Below are positions 25,506 through 36,018 of a stretch of 64,000 nt of DNA, piece by piece (position 1 is the first letter of the stretch; every line of letters begins with the position of its first letter). Position numbers and translations under genes: made by a program. Source of the DNA: RPQJ01 sp963793005 (GTDB taxonomy: Bacteria > Pseudomonadota > Gammaproteobacteria > Steroidobacterales > Steroidobacteraceae); assembly GCA_963793005.1 (NCBI GenBank), contig CAWBYP010000002.1:1240001-1304000 (forward strand), read 5' to 3'. Under the pieces are notes generated by a model. It saw only the letters and a list, made by a program, of their open reading frames with translations, was not told the origin of the DNA and made no database searches.

Positions 25506-26534
25506 TCAGGACTGCAAGCCCGCTGACGGCGGTACAAGCTCACTCATCGACCAGCGCGCGCGCGCCGATATGGCAAGGTTGCCACGTTCGCCGGCCGAGA
25601 GACGCAGGTGCCCAAGCAGCGCGATCATCGCGGCATTGTCGGTGCAGAACTCGGGGCGCGGGTACGCGACCCTGACTCCCTGGCGCTCGCCCATCGCGAG
25701 CATGCGTGCCCGCAGACGGCGATTGGCGCCGACGCCACCGGCAACCACCAGCGTACGTGCATCGGTTGCCTCGATGGCGCGCCTGGACTTCATCACCAGC
25801 GTATCGACGGCCGCTTCCTCGAATGCAAGCGCGGCGTCGGCCCGGGTCTGGTCGTCCAGCGGCCTGCCGCGCAGCGCCACCACCACCGCGGTCTTGAGGC
25901 CGCTGAAGCTGAAATCGAGTCCGGGCCGCTCGGTCATCGGCCGCGGGAAATTGAACACGCCGGGCCGCCCGCGTTCGGCGAGCGCCGCGAGCTGCGGGCC
26001 GCCCGGGTAACCGAGCCCGAGCAGTTTGGCGGTCTTGTCAAAGGCCTCGCCTGCGGCGTCGTCGAGCGAGCTGCCAAGGACCTCGTACTGGCCGACGCCG
26101 CGCACGAAGGCGAGCAGCGTGTGCCCGCCCGAGACCAGCAGCGCCAGGAACGGGAATTCGGGCGGATCGGGCTCCAGCAAGGGCGCCAGGAGGTGGCCTT
26201 CCATGTGATGGACGCCGATGCAGGGAACATCCCATGCGTACGCGAGGCTTCGGGCCACCGAGGACCCGACCAGCAACGCCCCCGCGAGGCCGGGACCTGT
26301 CGTGCAGGCGATGCCATCGATGGCCCCCGGTCCACCGCTGGATTCCAGAACTTTCTTCAACAATGGCAATAGCTTACGCAGATGGTCACGTGACGCCAGC
26401 TCAGGCACGACCCCGCCGTAGATCGAGTGCAGGTCGACCTGGCTGTGCAGCTCGTGCGCAAGTAGCCCGGCCGCACCGTCATAGACCGCGACAGCCGTCT
26501 CGTCGCAGGAGGTTTCCAGCCCCAGGACCCGCAT
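25506..26534 (-). CDS. tsaD: tRNA N6-adenosine threonylcarbamoyltransferase
   Basis: This 342-aa enzyme transfers the threonylcarbamoyl group to A37 of ANN-decoding tRNAs, with TsaB and TsaE. The ATG at 26534 gives MRVLGLETSCDETAVAVYD, the family start. Metal ligands H110 and H114 are in VHHMEGHLLAPLL. Further marks are SGGHTLL, GEAFDKTAKLLGLGYPGGP and GGVGANRRLR. A longer in-frame start would run into the rpsU leader. It is divergent from rpsU, a classical neighbourhood. Confidence 0.97.
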   Translation of the reverse strand: MRVLGLETSCDETAVAVYDGAAGLLAHELHSQVDLHSIYGGVVPELASRDHLRKLLPLLKKVLESSGGPGAIDGIACTTGPGLAGALLVGSSVARSLAYAWDVPCIGVHHMEGHLLAPLLEPDPPEFPFLALLVSGGHTLLAFVRGVGQYEVLGSSLDDAAGEAFDKTAKLLGLGYPGGPQLAALAERGRPGVFNFPRPMTERPGLDFSFSGLKTAVVVALRGRPLDDQTRADAALAFEEAAVDTLVMKSRRAIEATDARTLVVAGGVGANRRLRARMLAMGERQGVRVAYPRPEFCTDNAAMIALLGHLRLSAGERGNLAISARARWSMSELVPPSAGLQS

Positions 26535-26537
26535 GCT

Positions 26538-26566
26538 TTGCAATTCCCGTCCACGCTCTCTAAAAT
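26538..26566 (+). promoter_or_regulatory. sigma-70 promoter of rpsU-yqeY-dnaG-rpoD
   Basis: TTGCAA (26538-26543) and TAAAAT (26561-26566) are separated by exactly 17 bp, about 75 nt upstream of rpsU. It is among the best sigma-70 matches in the window. Confidence 0.75.
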
Positions 26567-26643
26567 TCGCGGTCCTTTTCCCGGCAGCGAGACCCTTGGG
26601 TCCCGGTCGGGTACCTAAGATCCGACCGATCGACGAGGTTTCG

Positions 26644-26862
26644 ATGCCCAGCGTCCGCATTCGTGAGAACGAATATTTCGATGCCGCCCTGCGCCGCTTC
26701 AAGCGCGCCTGTGAAAAAGCCGGCGTACTGACTGAACTCCGGCGTCGCGAATTCTACGAGAAGCCGACCCAGGAGCGTAAAAGAAAGAAGGCCGCCGCCG
26801 TGAAGCGCCACCAGAAGCGCGGCGCACGGGACTTCTCGGCGCCTCGCGCCCGCAACTACTGA
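26644..26862 (+). CDS. rpsU: 30S ribosomal protein S21
   Basis: This 72-aa basic protein aligns along its length with E. coli S21 (71 aa): PSVRIRENEYFDAALRRFKR, CEKAGVLTELRRREFYEKPT and ERKRKKAAAVKRHQKR. A GAGG ribosome binding site precedes the ATG. S21 acts in translation initiation near the anti-Shine-Dalgarno. First gene of the macromolecular synthesis operon; the yqeY gene follows 13 bp later. Confidence 0.98.
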   Translation: MPSVRIRENEYFDAALRRFKRACEKAGVLTELRRREFYEKPTQERKRKKAAAVKRHQKRGARDFSAPRARNY

Positions 26863-26875
26863 GCCCCCGGGTCCC

Positions 26876-27322
26876 GTGACGCTCAAGGAGCGCATCACCG
26901 AGGACATGAAGGCCGCCATGCGGGCCTCCGACAAGGAGCGCCTCTCGACCATCCGCATGGTGCAGGCCGCGATCCAGCAGCGCGAGGTAGACGAGCGCAT
27001 CACGCTCGACGACGCGCAGGTGATCGCGGTACTGGAAAAAATGGTCAAGCAGCGGCGCGAGTCCATCGTGCACTTCGAGCAGGGTGCGCGCCAGGACCTT
27101 GCCGACAAGGAAAAATCCGAGATCGTCCTGCTGCAGTCCTATCTCCCTGCCCAGCTCACCGAGGCCGAGGTCGACGCAATCATCCGCGCCGCCATCGCCT
27201 CGACTGGCGCCGCATCCATCAAGGACATGGGCAAGGTCATGGCGGCGATCAAGGCGCAGGCCGCGGGCCGCGCCGACATGGGCGCCGTGAGCGCCCGCAT
27301 CAAGGCCGCGCTCGCCATCTGA
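26876..27322 (+). CDS. GatB/YqeY domain protein
   Basis: This 148-aa protein starts with GTG. It has the YqeY fold sequence TLKERITEDMKAAMRASDKERLSTIRMVQAAI, EKMVKQRRESI and LLQSYLPAQLTEAEVDAII, ending in the MGKVMAAIKAQAAGRADMGAVS helical repeat. The domain also occurs as the tRNA-binding tail of GatB amidotransferase; the free form has unknown function. It is placed between rpsU and dnaG as in many gammaproteobacteria. Confidence 0.93.
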   Translation: MTLKERITEDMKAAMRASDKERLSTIRMVQAAIQQREVDERITLDDAQVIAVLEKMVKQRRESIVHFEQGARQDLADKEKSEIVLLQSYLPAQLTEAEVDAIIRAAIASTGAASIKDMGKVMAAIKAQAAGRADMGAVSARIKAALAI

Positions 27323-27338
27323 TCCGGCTCGGGGCGGC

Positions 27339-27393
27339 TTCCGGGTACTTCCTGGACCCGTCGGAGATATGCTCGTCCAGGAAGTACCCGGAA
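27339..27393 (+). repeat. palindromic element A with conserved loop
   Basis: A perfect 19-bp stem (27339-27357 with 27375-27393) encloses a 17-nt loop that contains CGGAGATATGCTC at 27362-27374. The core is bounded by CCGGGT and ACCCGG (27341-27391, 51 nt). Confidence 0.9.
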
Positions 27394-27437
27394 CCCACTC
27401 GCACAGCTGTTGCCTGCCAGCGCGGCCCGGCCGCAGC

Positions 27438-27501
27438 GGCCCGGCCGGGTCCGCTGCAATGAGCATATCTCCGGGCGAGTGGAAGCGGACCCGGGCGGGC
27501 C
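27438..27501 (-). repeat. palindromic element B, inverted relative of element A
   Basis: A stem with 17 of 18 pairs (27438-27455 with 27484-27501) encloses a 28-nt loop. Read on the minus strand the loop contains CGGAGATATGCTC, identical to element A, at the same distance (21 nt) from the bounding CCGGGT. The CCGGGT to ACCCGG core is 50 nt (27445-27494). The stem sequences differ from element A but stay paired. Confidence 0.88.
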
Positions 27502-27601
27502 GCACGGCGCCTCCGCCTGGGTGACCGAGCCGACGGGAAACTTGCGACGACCACGGCCCGCCCCCACTATCCGTAACCATCGCCCGCGAATCGAACAACC
27601 C

Positions 27602-29422
27602 GTGGCCGGCCGCATCCCACCGCATTTCATCGACGAGCTGATCGCAAGAACCGACATCGTCGAGGTGATCGGCAGCCGCGTGCAGTTGAAGCGCGCCGGC
27701 CGCGAGTACAAGGCCTGCTGCCCGTTCCACGACGAGAAGACTGCGTCGTTCACCGTGAGCGCCGACAAGCAGTTCTACCACTGCTTCGGCTGCGGAGCGC
27801 ACGGCACGGCGCTTGGCTTCGTGATGGAGTACGACCATCTCGGCTTCGTCGAGGCGGTCGAGGATCTCGCCGCGCGTGCCGGGCTCGACGTGCCCCGTGA
27901 GGGCGGCGGCAGCGCCCCGGCGCAGCCGCACGATGAAATCTACGTGGCACTCGAGCGCGCCGCGCTTTTCTATCGCCAGTCAGTCAGCGGGGAAGCAAAG
28001 GCGCGCGACTATCTCGCGAAACGCGGCCTGGCCGCGGACGTCATCCAGCGATTCGGCATCGGCTACGCGCCCGCCCGCTGGGATGCATTGCTCGATCGCT
28101 ACGGCGCGACGGAAGACGAACGCCAGGTGCTGCATCGGGCGGGCCTGGTGGTCGAACGCCAGGCGGAGCCCGGGCGCGCCCACACGCCGGGCTTCTACGA
28201 TCGCTTCCGCGACCGGGTCATGTTTCCGATCCGCGACACGCGCGGACGAACCATCGGCTTCGGTGGGCGGGTGCTCGACGGGAGCGAGCCCAAGTACCTG
28301 AACTCTCCCGAGACCGAACTGTTCCACAAGGGCCGCGAACTCTACGGCCTGTTCGAGTGCCGGCAGGCGACGCGCAGCCTGCAGCGGCTGCTGGTGGTCG
28401 AGGGCTACATGGACGTGGTGAGCCTGCACCAGGCCGGCATCACCTACGCAGTCGCCACGCTCGGCACCGCGACCACGCCCGAGCACCTGCAGCGCATATT
28501 CAGGCTCGTGGGCGAGGTCGTGTTCTGCTTCGACGGCGACCGCGCCGGCCGGGCGGCGGCATGGCGCGCGCTCGAGAACGCCGTGAGCGAGGTCAAGCAA
28601 GGTCGCCAGGTGCGCTTCCTGTTCCTGCCGGACGGCCACGATCCCGACACGCTGGTGCGCGAGGAAGGCGCTGCAGCCTTCGAGGCACGGCTCGCAGGCG
28701 CGCTGCCGCTGTCCGACTACCTGATCCGCGAGCTCTCGGCGCGCAGCGACCCATCGAGCGTTGACGGTCGCGCGAAGCTGGTCGAGCTGGCGCGACCACT
28801 TATCCGGAAGATTCCGTCGGACGTCTACCGCGAGCTGCTCGTCTCCCAGCTGGCCGAAGCGGTGCGGATGCAACCCACACGCCTTGCCGAGCTGCTGCAG
28901 GCGGGCGAAGGGTCCGGCCCTCCATCGCATGGCGAGACCGAGCCCACCCGGCGACGCCATGCCCGACACGTGCATTCAGCGACCACTGGACGTGGCAATC
29001 TCGTCCGGCAGGCCATCAGCCTCCTGGTTCACTACCCCGCCGCTGCCGCCGGAATCCAGGGGACAGAGGCGCTCGACCAGGTGGATCGACCGGGCGTGGC
29101 CCTGCTGGTCGAATTGCTGGCCCAGCTGCGGGAAGATCCGCCGGCCAGCACGGCCGCTTTGCTCGAACGCTGGCGCGAACGCCCTGAGCACGCACCGCTG
29201 TCGAAGCTGGCGACCACGGAGTGCCTGGTCGCCGACACGGAGGCCGCCGCGGCCGAAATCCGTTCGGCCATCGAGCGGCTGGTCGCCGAGGACAGCCTCA
29301 CGCGGCTCGAAGCCCTGCAGGAAAAGGCCCGCGAGGCCCCGCTCAGCGCGGAAGAAAAACTGGAAATTCAGGCACTTATCCGCACCATCGGGCAGGGCGC
29401 ACGGGCGGGCCGGACAAAATAG
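27602..29422 (+). CDS. dnaG: DNA primase
   Basis: This 606-aa primase makes RNA primers at the replication fork. The GTG at 27602 gives MAGRIPPHFIDELIARTDIV, the E. coli start. The zinc-binding domain has C40, H43, C61 and C64 (CCPFHDEK, FYHCFGCGAHG). The TOPRIM core shows RVLDGSEPKYLNSPET, LLVVEGYMDVVSL and FCFDGDRAGRAAAWRAL with the metal acidics. The C-terminal helicase-binding domain is divergent, as usual. A frame upstream of the GTG stays open through the palindromic region but has no coding character. Confidence 0.97.
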   Translation: MAGRIPPHFIDELIARTDIVEVIGSRVQLKRAGREYKACCPFHDEKTASFTVSADKQFYHCFGCGAHGTALGFVMEYDHLGFVEAVEDLAARAGLDVPREGGGSAPAQPHDEIYVALERAALFYRQSVSGEAKARDYLAKRGLAADVIQRFGIGYAPARWDALLDRYGATEDERQVLHRAGLVVERQAEPGRAHTPGFYDRFRDRVMFPIRDTRGRTIGFGGRVLDGSEPKYLNSPETELFHKGRELYGLFECRQATRSLQRLLVVEGYMDVVSLHQAGITYAVATLGTATTPEHLQRIFRLVGEVVFCFDGDRAGRAAAWRALENAVSEVKQGRQVRFLFLPDGHDPDTLVREEGAAAFEARLAGALPLSDYLIRELSARSDPSSVDGRAKLVELARPLIRKIPSDVYRELLVSQLAEAVRMQPTRLAELLQAGEGSGPPSHGETEPTRRRHARHVHSATTGRGNLVRQAISLLVHYPAAAAGIQGTEALDQVDRPGVALLVELLAQLREDPPASTAALLERWRERPEHAPLSKLATTECLVADTEAAAAEIRSAIERLVAEDSLTRLEALQEKAREAPLSAEEKLEIQALIRTIGQGARAGRTK

Positions 29423-29495
29423 GCGCGGCCAGGCTGGCACCGTCCATGATATATTTCCGCTCTTTTATCCAGCCCATTTTTCCGAGGCGCCCATC

Positions 29496-31838
<2,343 letters not shown>

Positions 31839-31867
31839 CCCGCGCCTGCGGCAGCCCAGGACGAAGA

Positions 31868-31892
31868 AAGGCCCCGCAAGGGGCCTTTTTCC
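31868..31892 (+). terminator. Rho-independent terminator after rpoD
   Basis: An AAGGCCCC/GGGGCCTT stem with a GCAA tetraloop is followed by five T (last two stem T included in the run). It lies 30 nt after the rpoD stop and ends the operon. Confidence 0.92.
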
Positions 31893-31930
31893 TGCAGGAC
31901 GCGCGTGTGTCTGCTGCAGGAACGGTCGGC

Positions 31931-33505
31931 CTACTGTTGCGAGCGGCCAGCGCGCGATGGTGCAGCCGTACCCGCGCCATCGACAGTAGCCGGCGCCAGG
32001 ATCGCGGCCGCATCCGGAGCCCCGCCAGGCGTCTTCCCGAGGTACTGGCCGAAGTACTGCCGGGCTGCCGGGTGCATCGGTATCGTGATGCCTGACGTGG
32101 CCCGTTCCTTCGACAGCCGTGTCGCCTGCACACCGGCGTCTCCGCTCGCCGCGGACGCGTAGAGCAGTTCGAGCGTGTGCAGGACTGCCGCGTCGGGGAC
32201 GTCGTCACGCGCGACCAGCAGTGCGGTCGCGGCCACCGTGGGCACGCTCGCGACCAGTCCAGGGTAGGTTCGACCAGGGATGTCGAGTGGCAGCAGGCCG
32301 TGCACTTCCGCAACCGCCCGGGCGATCGTCTCCGGGTCCAGCGGCAGCAGCCTGAGCCGCGAGGAGTGCATCTCGATCTCGAGTTGCCGCCACGGCGCGG
32401 ATACGACTTCGATCACCGCGTCGATCCTGCCCGCTGCCAGACTATGGAGCGCCACCTGAGGACTCGGCTCTTCGAGGCCGACGACCCGGTCGATGCCGAT
32501 TCCCGCGGCCGCGAGCACGCCAATGGCCGTCTGCCGCGTGCCCGACGCGATGTTGCCGAGCGCCACCCGCCTGCCGACCAGGTCCTGGATTCGATCGATG
32601 CCGGAGTCGGCCCGCACGACGATGTGCACAGGTTCCGGGAACAGGCTCGCTACCGCCCGCAGGTGCCCGAGAGGCCCGGTCCCCGAGAATATTCCGTAAC
32701 CCGTGATCGCGGCCGCAGCGACATCGCTCTGGACCAGGCCTGCTCGCGCCTCGTCACGTTCAATCAGGAACGCATTCTCGACGCTGCCGGCCGTCTCGGC
32801 GATCGTGATCGGACTCGGCCCTTCTCTTCGCCCGTTCACCGACGCGAGGAACCTCGAATATTCGCCGCCCGCCGGCCCGGCCGCGATGACGACGCGACTG
32901 CCCTCCTTGTTCATCCGCAGGCGGATCGCAGCCAGTGCTTGATTGAGTTCCTCCGCGATGATCTCGTCCTCGGGTCCGCGGCGCGCCGGCGCCTGCTGCA
33001 CCAACGCGGCGAGACTCCTCATGAGTTCCTCGGCCTCGGACTTCGGGACGGTGCCGCCCGTGGCCGCGGCAGCAGACGGATGCGGCGCGACGACGTCCGC
33101 CGGTTGCCAGCCGTCGCCGGCGACCCGATAGACGATGGATCCGTAGGCTCGCAGTTGTGTTCCCGGCTCGTTACGCCCCGCCTTGAGGCCCGTGATGCCC
33201 TCGTCCGAGGCCCCGATCGCATTCGCGATCATCGTCGGGCCGAGGCCCTGCCAGTCGGATGGGTCGTAGGCCTCGGCAAGCTTGAAGATCGCGTTGTAGT
33301 ACACGATCACCTGGCGCGTACCGTCCGCTGATGCCTGGTACGGCGCACTGCCCTGTCGACGGAACGACTCCACCTCGAGCACCTGCCGACCGAACAGCGC
33401 ATCCACGCTGGCCTGCACGTCCTGCCGCAGGCCCGCCTCGCCGGGCCCGCGTGTGCAGGCCGAAAGCAGCATTGCGAGTGCGGCGCAGACGGCGAGTCGC
33501 ATCAT
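31931..33505 (-). CDS. TAXI family solute-binding lipoprotein with long N-terminal region
   Basis: This 524-aa protein starts at 33505 with a lipoprotein signal (LSAC, Cys17). Residues 210-480 match the TAXI/NMT1-like substrate-binding domain of TRAP transporters: GPAGGEYSRFLASV, ITIAETAGSVENAFLI, AGLVQSDVAAAA, VHIVVRADSGIDRIQDLVGRRVALG and SLAAGRIDAVIEV. The first 200 mature residues are not part of that domain and I do not recognise them. TAXI proteins are usually about 320 aa and are encoded beside TRAP membrane subunits; none is here. Instead gltS lies 11 bp upstream in the same operon. Confidence 0.88.
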   Translation of the reverse strand: MMRLAVCAALAMLLSACTRGPGEAGLRQDVQASVDALFGRQVLEVESFRRQGSAPYQASADGTRQVIVYYNAIFKLAEAYDPSDWQGLGPTMIANAIGASDEGITGLKAGRNEPGTQLRAYGSIVYRVAGDGWQPADVVAPHPSAAAATGGTVPKSEAEELMRSLAALVQQAPARRGPEDEIIAEELNQALAAIRLRMNKEGSRVVIAAGPAGGEYSRFLASVNGRREGPSPITIAETAGSVENAFLIERDEARAGLVQSDVAAAAITGYGIFSGTGPLGHLRAVASLFPEPVHIVVRADSGIDRIQDLVGRRVALGNIASGTRQTAIGVLAAAGIGIDRVVGLEEPSPQVALHSLAAGRIDAVIEVVSAPWRQLEIEMHSSRLRLLPLDPETIARAVAEVHGLLPLDIPGRTYPGLVASVPTVAATALLVARDDVPDAAVLHTLELLYASAASGDAGVQATRLSKERATSGITIPMHPAARQYFGQYLGKTPGGAPDAAAILAPATVDGAGTAAPSRAGRSQQ

Positions 33506-33516
33506 TGCGCCCACGC

Positions 33517-34746
33517 TCAGAACCCCATTACCGGCAGCGCGAAAAAGACTTGCAGGACCGCTGCATTTGCTATGTCCGCAAAGAATGCGCCGACGATCGG
33601 CACCAGCAGGAAGGCGAGCGGCGACGGGCCATGGCGCTCGGTCAGCGCCTGCATCACCGACATGCCGACCGCGGTCGTGGCGAGGCCCGCCGCGATCTGC
33701 CCGCCGCTTACGACCGCGGCATCGTAGTCGCCACCCATGGCGCGACTGGTGATGAAGTAGGCGAATGCTGCAGTGGCCAGCGCGTTGACGACGATGATGA
33801 GCAGCAGAGGCCCCGCGAGCGTGGCAAGATCGAGGATGCGCAATCCCATCAACGCGATCACCAGGAACATCGACAGCGAGACGCTGCCGACCGCCTGCAC
33901 CGCCCGGTCGTTGATGCCCTCGATGCGCAGCAGGGCAGCGATGTTCCGAACCGCCATGCCAATCAGCAGCGCCCAGAGGAAGTCCGGCAGCAGGATCCCC
34001 GTGCCCTTCATCCATCCGTGCACGGTGTGGGCGGCTCCGATGCACACCAGGCATACGGCCAGCACGAACAGCAGCTGTTCCGCGGTGATCGGCAGGAACA
34101 CGGGATCCGGCACAGGTGCGTCTTCGTGGGTAGACGCGGCGTCCGTGGCCACCGACGATGATCGCGCAGCCGCACGTCGCATCAGGCGTTCCGCGACCGG
34201 CCCGGCGAGCAGGCTGCCGAGCACCAGGCCGGCAGTGGCGGCTGCCATGCCGAGCTCCAGTGCGCCCTGCAGGTTACGGACCTCGGAAAAATTCGCGGCA
34301 TAAGCTGCCGCGGTTCCGTGCCCGCCTACCAGCGAGATCGAGCCGGCCAGCAGCCCGATCAGCGGGTGCAGGTCCAGCGCGCGGGCGAGTCCCATCCCGA
34401 TCGCGTCCTGCATGAGCATCATCAGCACGAACAACACCAGCAGCACGACGAGCTTCCTGCCGCCGCGCGCGAGCGACCTGACGTCGGCACCCAGCCCGAG
34501 CGTCGCAAAGAACGCGAGCAGCAGCGGATCCTTCGGCGACTCGTCGATGCCGAACTGCACCTTCGCAACGATGCCCACAAGCGCCGCGGCAACGGCAAAC
34601 AGCACTCCGCCTACGACCGGCACGGGGATGCTGTAGCGTGCAAGCAGCGGCACACGCCGCACCAGGAAATGGCCAAGGAAATACAGCGCCGTGGCAAGCA
34701 CGAGCGTATGCAGCAGGTTGAGGTCGAAGGTCGTCAGCGGAATCAT
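33517..34746 (-). CDS. gltS: sodium/glutamate symporter
   Basis: This 409-aa polytopic protein has the GltS start (FDLNLLHTLVLATALYFLGHFLVRR), IPVPVVGGVLFA, the pore-loop motifs GSISLVGGHGTAAAYA and SGGQIAAGLATTAVG, and a C-terminal helix LVPIVGAFFADIANA. About ten membrane segments. It imports glutamate with sodium at the inner membrane. The charged loop near residues 205-230 is longer than in E. coli. It starts 4 bp after ogt and ends 11 bp before the TAXI lipoprotein gene. Confidence 0.95.
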   Translation of the reverse strand: MIPLTTFDLNLLHTLVLATALYFLGHFLVRRVPLLARYSIPVPVVGGVLFAVAAALVGIVAKVQFGIDESPKDPLLLAFFATLGLGADVRSLARGGRKLVVLLVLFVLMMLMQDAIGMGLARALDLHPLIGLLAGSISLVGGHGTAAAYAANFSEVRNLQGALELGMAAATAGLVLGSLLAGPVAERLMRRAAARSSSVATDAASTHEDAPVPDPVFLPITAEQLLFVLAVCLVCIGAAHTVHGWMKGTGILLPDFLWALLIGMAVRNIAALLRIEGINDRAVQAVGSVSLSMFLVIALMGLRILDLATLAGPLLLIIVVNALATAAFAYFITSRAMGGDYDAAVVSGGQIAAGLATTAVGMSVMQALTERHGPSPLAFLLVPIVGAFFADIANAAVLQVFFALPVMGF

Positions 34747-34750
34747 TCCT

Positions 34751-35284
34751 TCAGAAATCGAACTCTGCGTTGCCCGGCGCACCCTCAATCGCAAGCATAC
34801 GCAGCTTGGTCGCCACGCCGCCACCCGCCGAGAACCCGCCGGGCCGGCCGGCTGCTGCGAGCACGCGGTGACAGGGAACGACAACCGGGAACGGGTTTCG
34901 GCCGAGCGCCTGTCCAACCGCGCGGGCGGCGCCCGGGTCGCCGATCTGCGCCGCGATTTCGCCGTAGGTCCGGGTTGTCCCACGCGGTATCCGCCGCGTG
35001 GCCTCGAGGACGTAACGATCGAATTCCGCCACCGCACTCATGTCCAGCTCGATCCAGTCGAGATCGGGAGACTCGCCGCGCAACAACGCGGCTATGCCGG
35101 CTGCGGCCCGCTGCATGCGCGGTGGCGGAGACAACTCGACCGCGTCCGGAAAGCGTTGCAGCAGCCGGGCACGCTCGGCCCCGACGGCCTCGGGCAACTG
35201 GACGCCGACGATGCTGGTCTCCGTCCAGGCAATGCCACAGCGACCGAGAGCGGTCTCGAATAGTGCGACGCCAACGGAGGTCAT
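34751..35284 (-). CDS. ogt: methylated-DNA-[protein]-cysteine S-methyltransferase
   Basis: This 177-aa suicide enzyme repairs O6-methylguanine. The alkyl acceptor is C138 in VVVPCHRVL. The helix-turn-helix region TYGEIAAQIGDPGAARAVGQALGRNP is typical. The start at 35284 is preferred; a longer frame runs into the carbonic anhydrase gene. Ogt/AdaB-like length without an Ada N-domain. It lies in an operon with carbonic anhydrase (19 bp upstream) and gltS (4 bp downstream). Confidence 0.95.
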   Translation of the reverse strand: MTSVGVALFETALGRCGIAWTETSIVGVQLPEAVGAERARLLQRFPDAVELSPPPRMQRAAAGIAALLRGESPDLDWIELDMSAVAEFDRYVLEATRRIPRGTTRTYGEIAAQIGDPGAARAVGQALGRNPFPVVVPCHRVLAAAGRPGGFSAGGGVATKLRMLAIEGAPGNAEFDF

Positions 35285-35303
35285 CGGCCCACCTGCGGCA
35301 GGA

Positions 35304-35957
35304 TCAGGTGCGCGACGCGCCGAGGCCCACAGCCCGCTCGAATTCTGTCTCGGTACTCGCCACGTCCGAGACACTGAAGCCGAGGTCGTGCAGCAGTCCG
35401 TCCGTCAGTCGATATACCCAGGCGTGCACGGTCAGGTCCTGCCTGCTATCCCATGCCTGCTGCACGATCGTCGTCCGGCACACGCGCAGTGCCTGCAGCA
35501 ATACGTTCAATTCGCAGAGACGGTCGAACCGCTGCGACGGCTCGGGCAACTCGCTCAGCACATCGCGGTAACGCTGCGCCAGGTCGCGGATCGGCCGCAG
35601 CCAGTTGTCCACCAGGCCCAGTTGTCGCCCCTCCCAGGCCGCCTGCACGCCGCCGCACCCATAGTGACCGCAGACGATGATGTGCTCGACCTTGAGGACC
35701 TCGACTGCGTACTGCAGCACCGACAGGCAGCTGAAGTCGTTGTGCATGACGATGTTCGCCACGTTGCGGTGGACGAAGAGCTCACCAGGCGGCAGCCCGA
35801 CGATCTCGTTGGCGGGAACCCGGCTGTCGGAACACCCGATCCAGAGGTAGCGCGGCGCCTGCTGTGCGACCAGCCCCGAGAAGAAATCGGGCGCGCGGGC
35901 CACCATGCCGGTGGCCCAGCGGCGATTGTTGTCGAGCAGGTCGCGCAAATCGTTCAT
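35304..35957 (-). CDS. can: beta-carbonic anhydrase
   Basis: This 217-aa enzyme interconverts carbon dioxide and bicarbonate. Zinc ligands are C42, H98 and C101, and the D44-R46 dyad is present (GCSDSRVPANEIVG, CGHYGCGGV). VHRNVANIV and NWLRPIRDLAQRY are further class marks. Length and motifs fit the E. coli Can group. It is the first protein gene after the intron-containing tRNA (61 bp), and it leads the run can-ogt-gltS-TAXI. Confidence 0.96.
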   Translation of the reverse strand: MNDLRDLLDNNRRWATGMVARAPDFFSGLVAQQAPRYLWIGCSDSRVPANEIVGLPPGELFVHRNVANIVMHNDFSCLSVLQYAVEVLKVEHIIVCGHYGCGGVQAAWEGRQLGLVDNWLRPIRDLAQRYRDVLSELPEPSQRFDRLCELNVLLQALRVCRTTIVQQAWDSRQDLTVHAWVYRLTDGLLHDLGFSVSDVASTETEFERAVGLGASRT

Positions 35958-36018
35958 TCCCGCCCCGTCCGTCAGCTCGCCGGCTCCGCCCGCCGGGTGG
36001 GCGGGCGATCTTGTATGA

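Larger units (their letters stand above)
27323..27601. other. structured intergenic region between yqeY and dnaG
   Basis: This 279-bp stretch has no gene. It holds two strong hairpins in opposite orientation (27339-27393 and 27438-27501) with the same 13-base loop motif, plus the untranslated lead-in to dnaG. Neither hairpin has a T run, so simple Rho-independent termination is not supported. Confidence 0.7.

Noticed and set aside
27410..27601. N-terminal extension of DnaG through the palindromic region
   Set aside because: The frame is open but unlike any primase; the GTG at 27602 gives the conserved start.
29440..29470. Sigma-54 promoter before rpoD
   Set aside because: TGGCAC is present but no GC-containing -12 element at the right spacing.
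31931..34054. A 707-residue version of the TAXI lipoprotein starting at 34054
   Set aside because: The extra 183 residues overlap gltS in another frame and look like shadow sequence; the lipoprotein signal at 33505 is a far better start.
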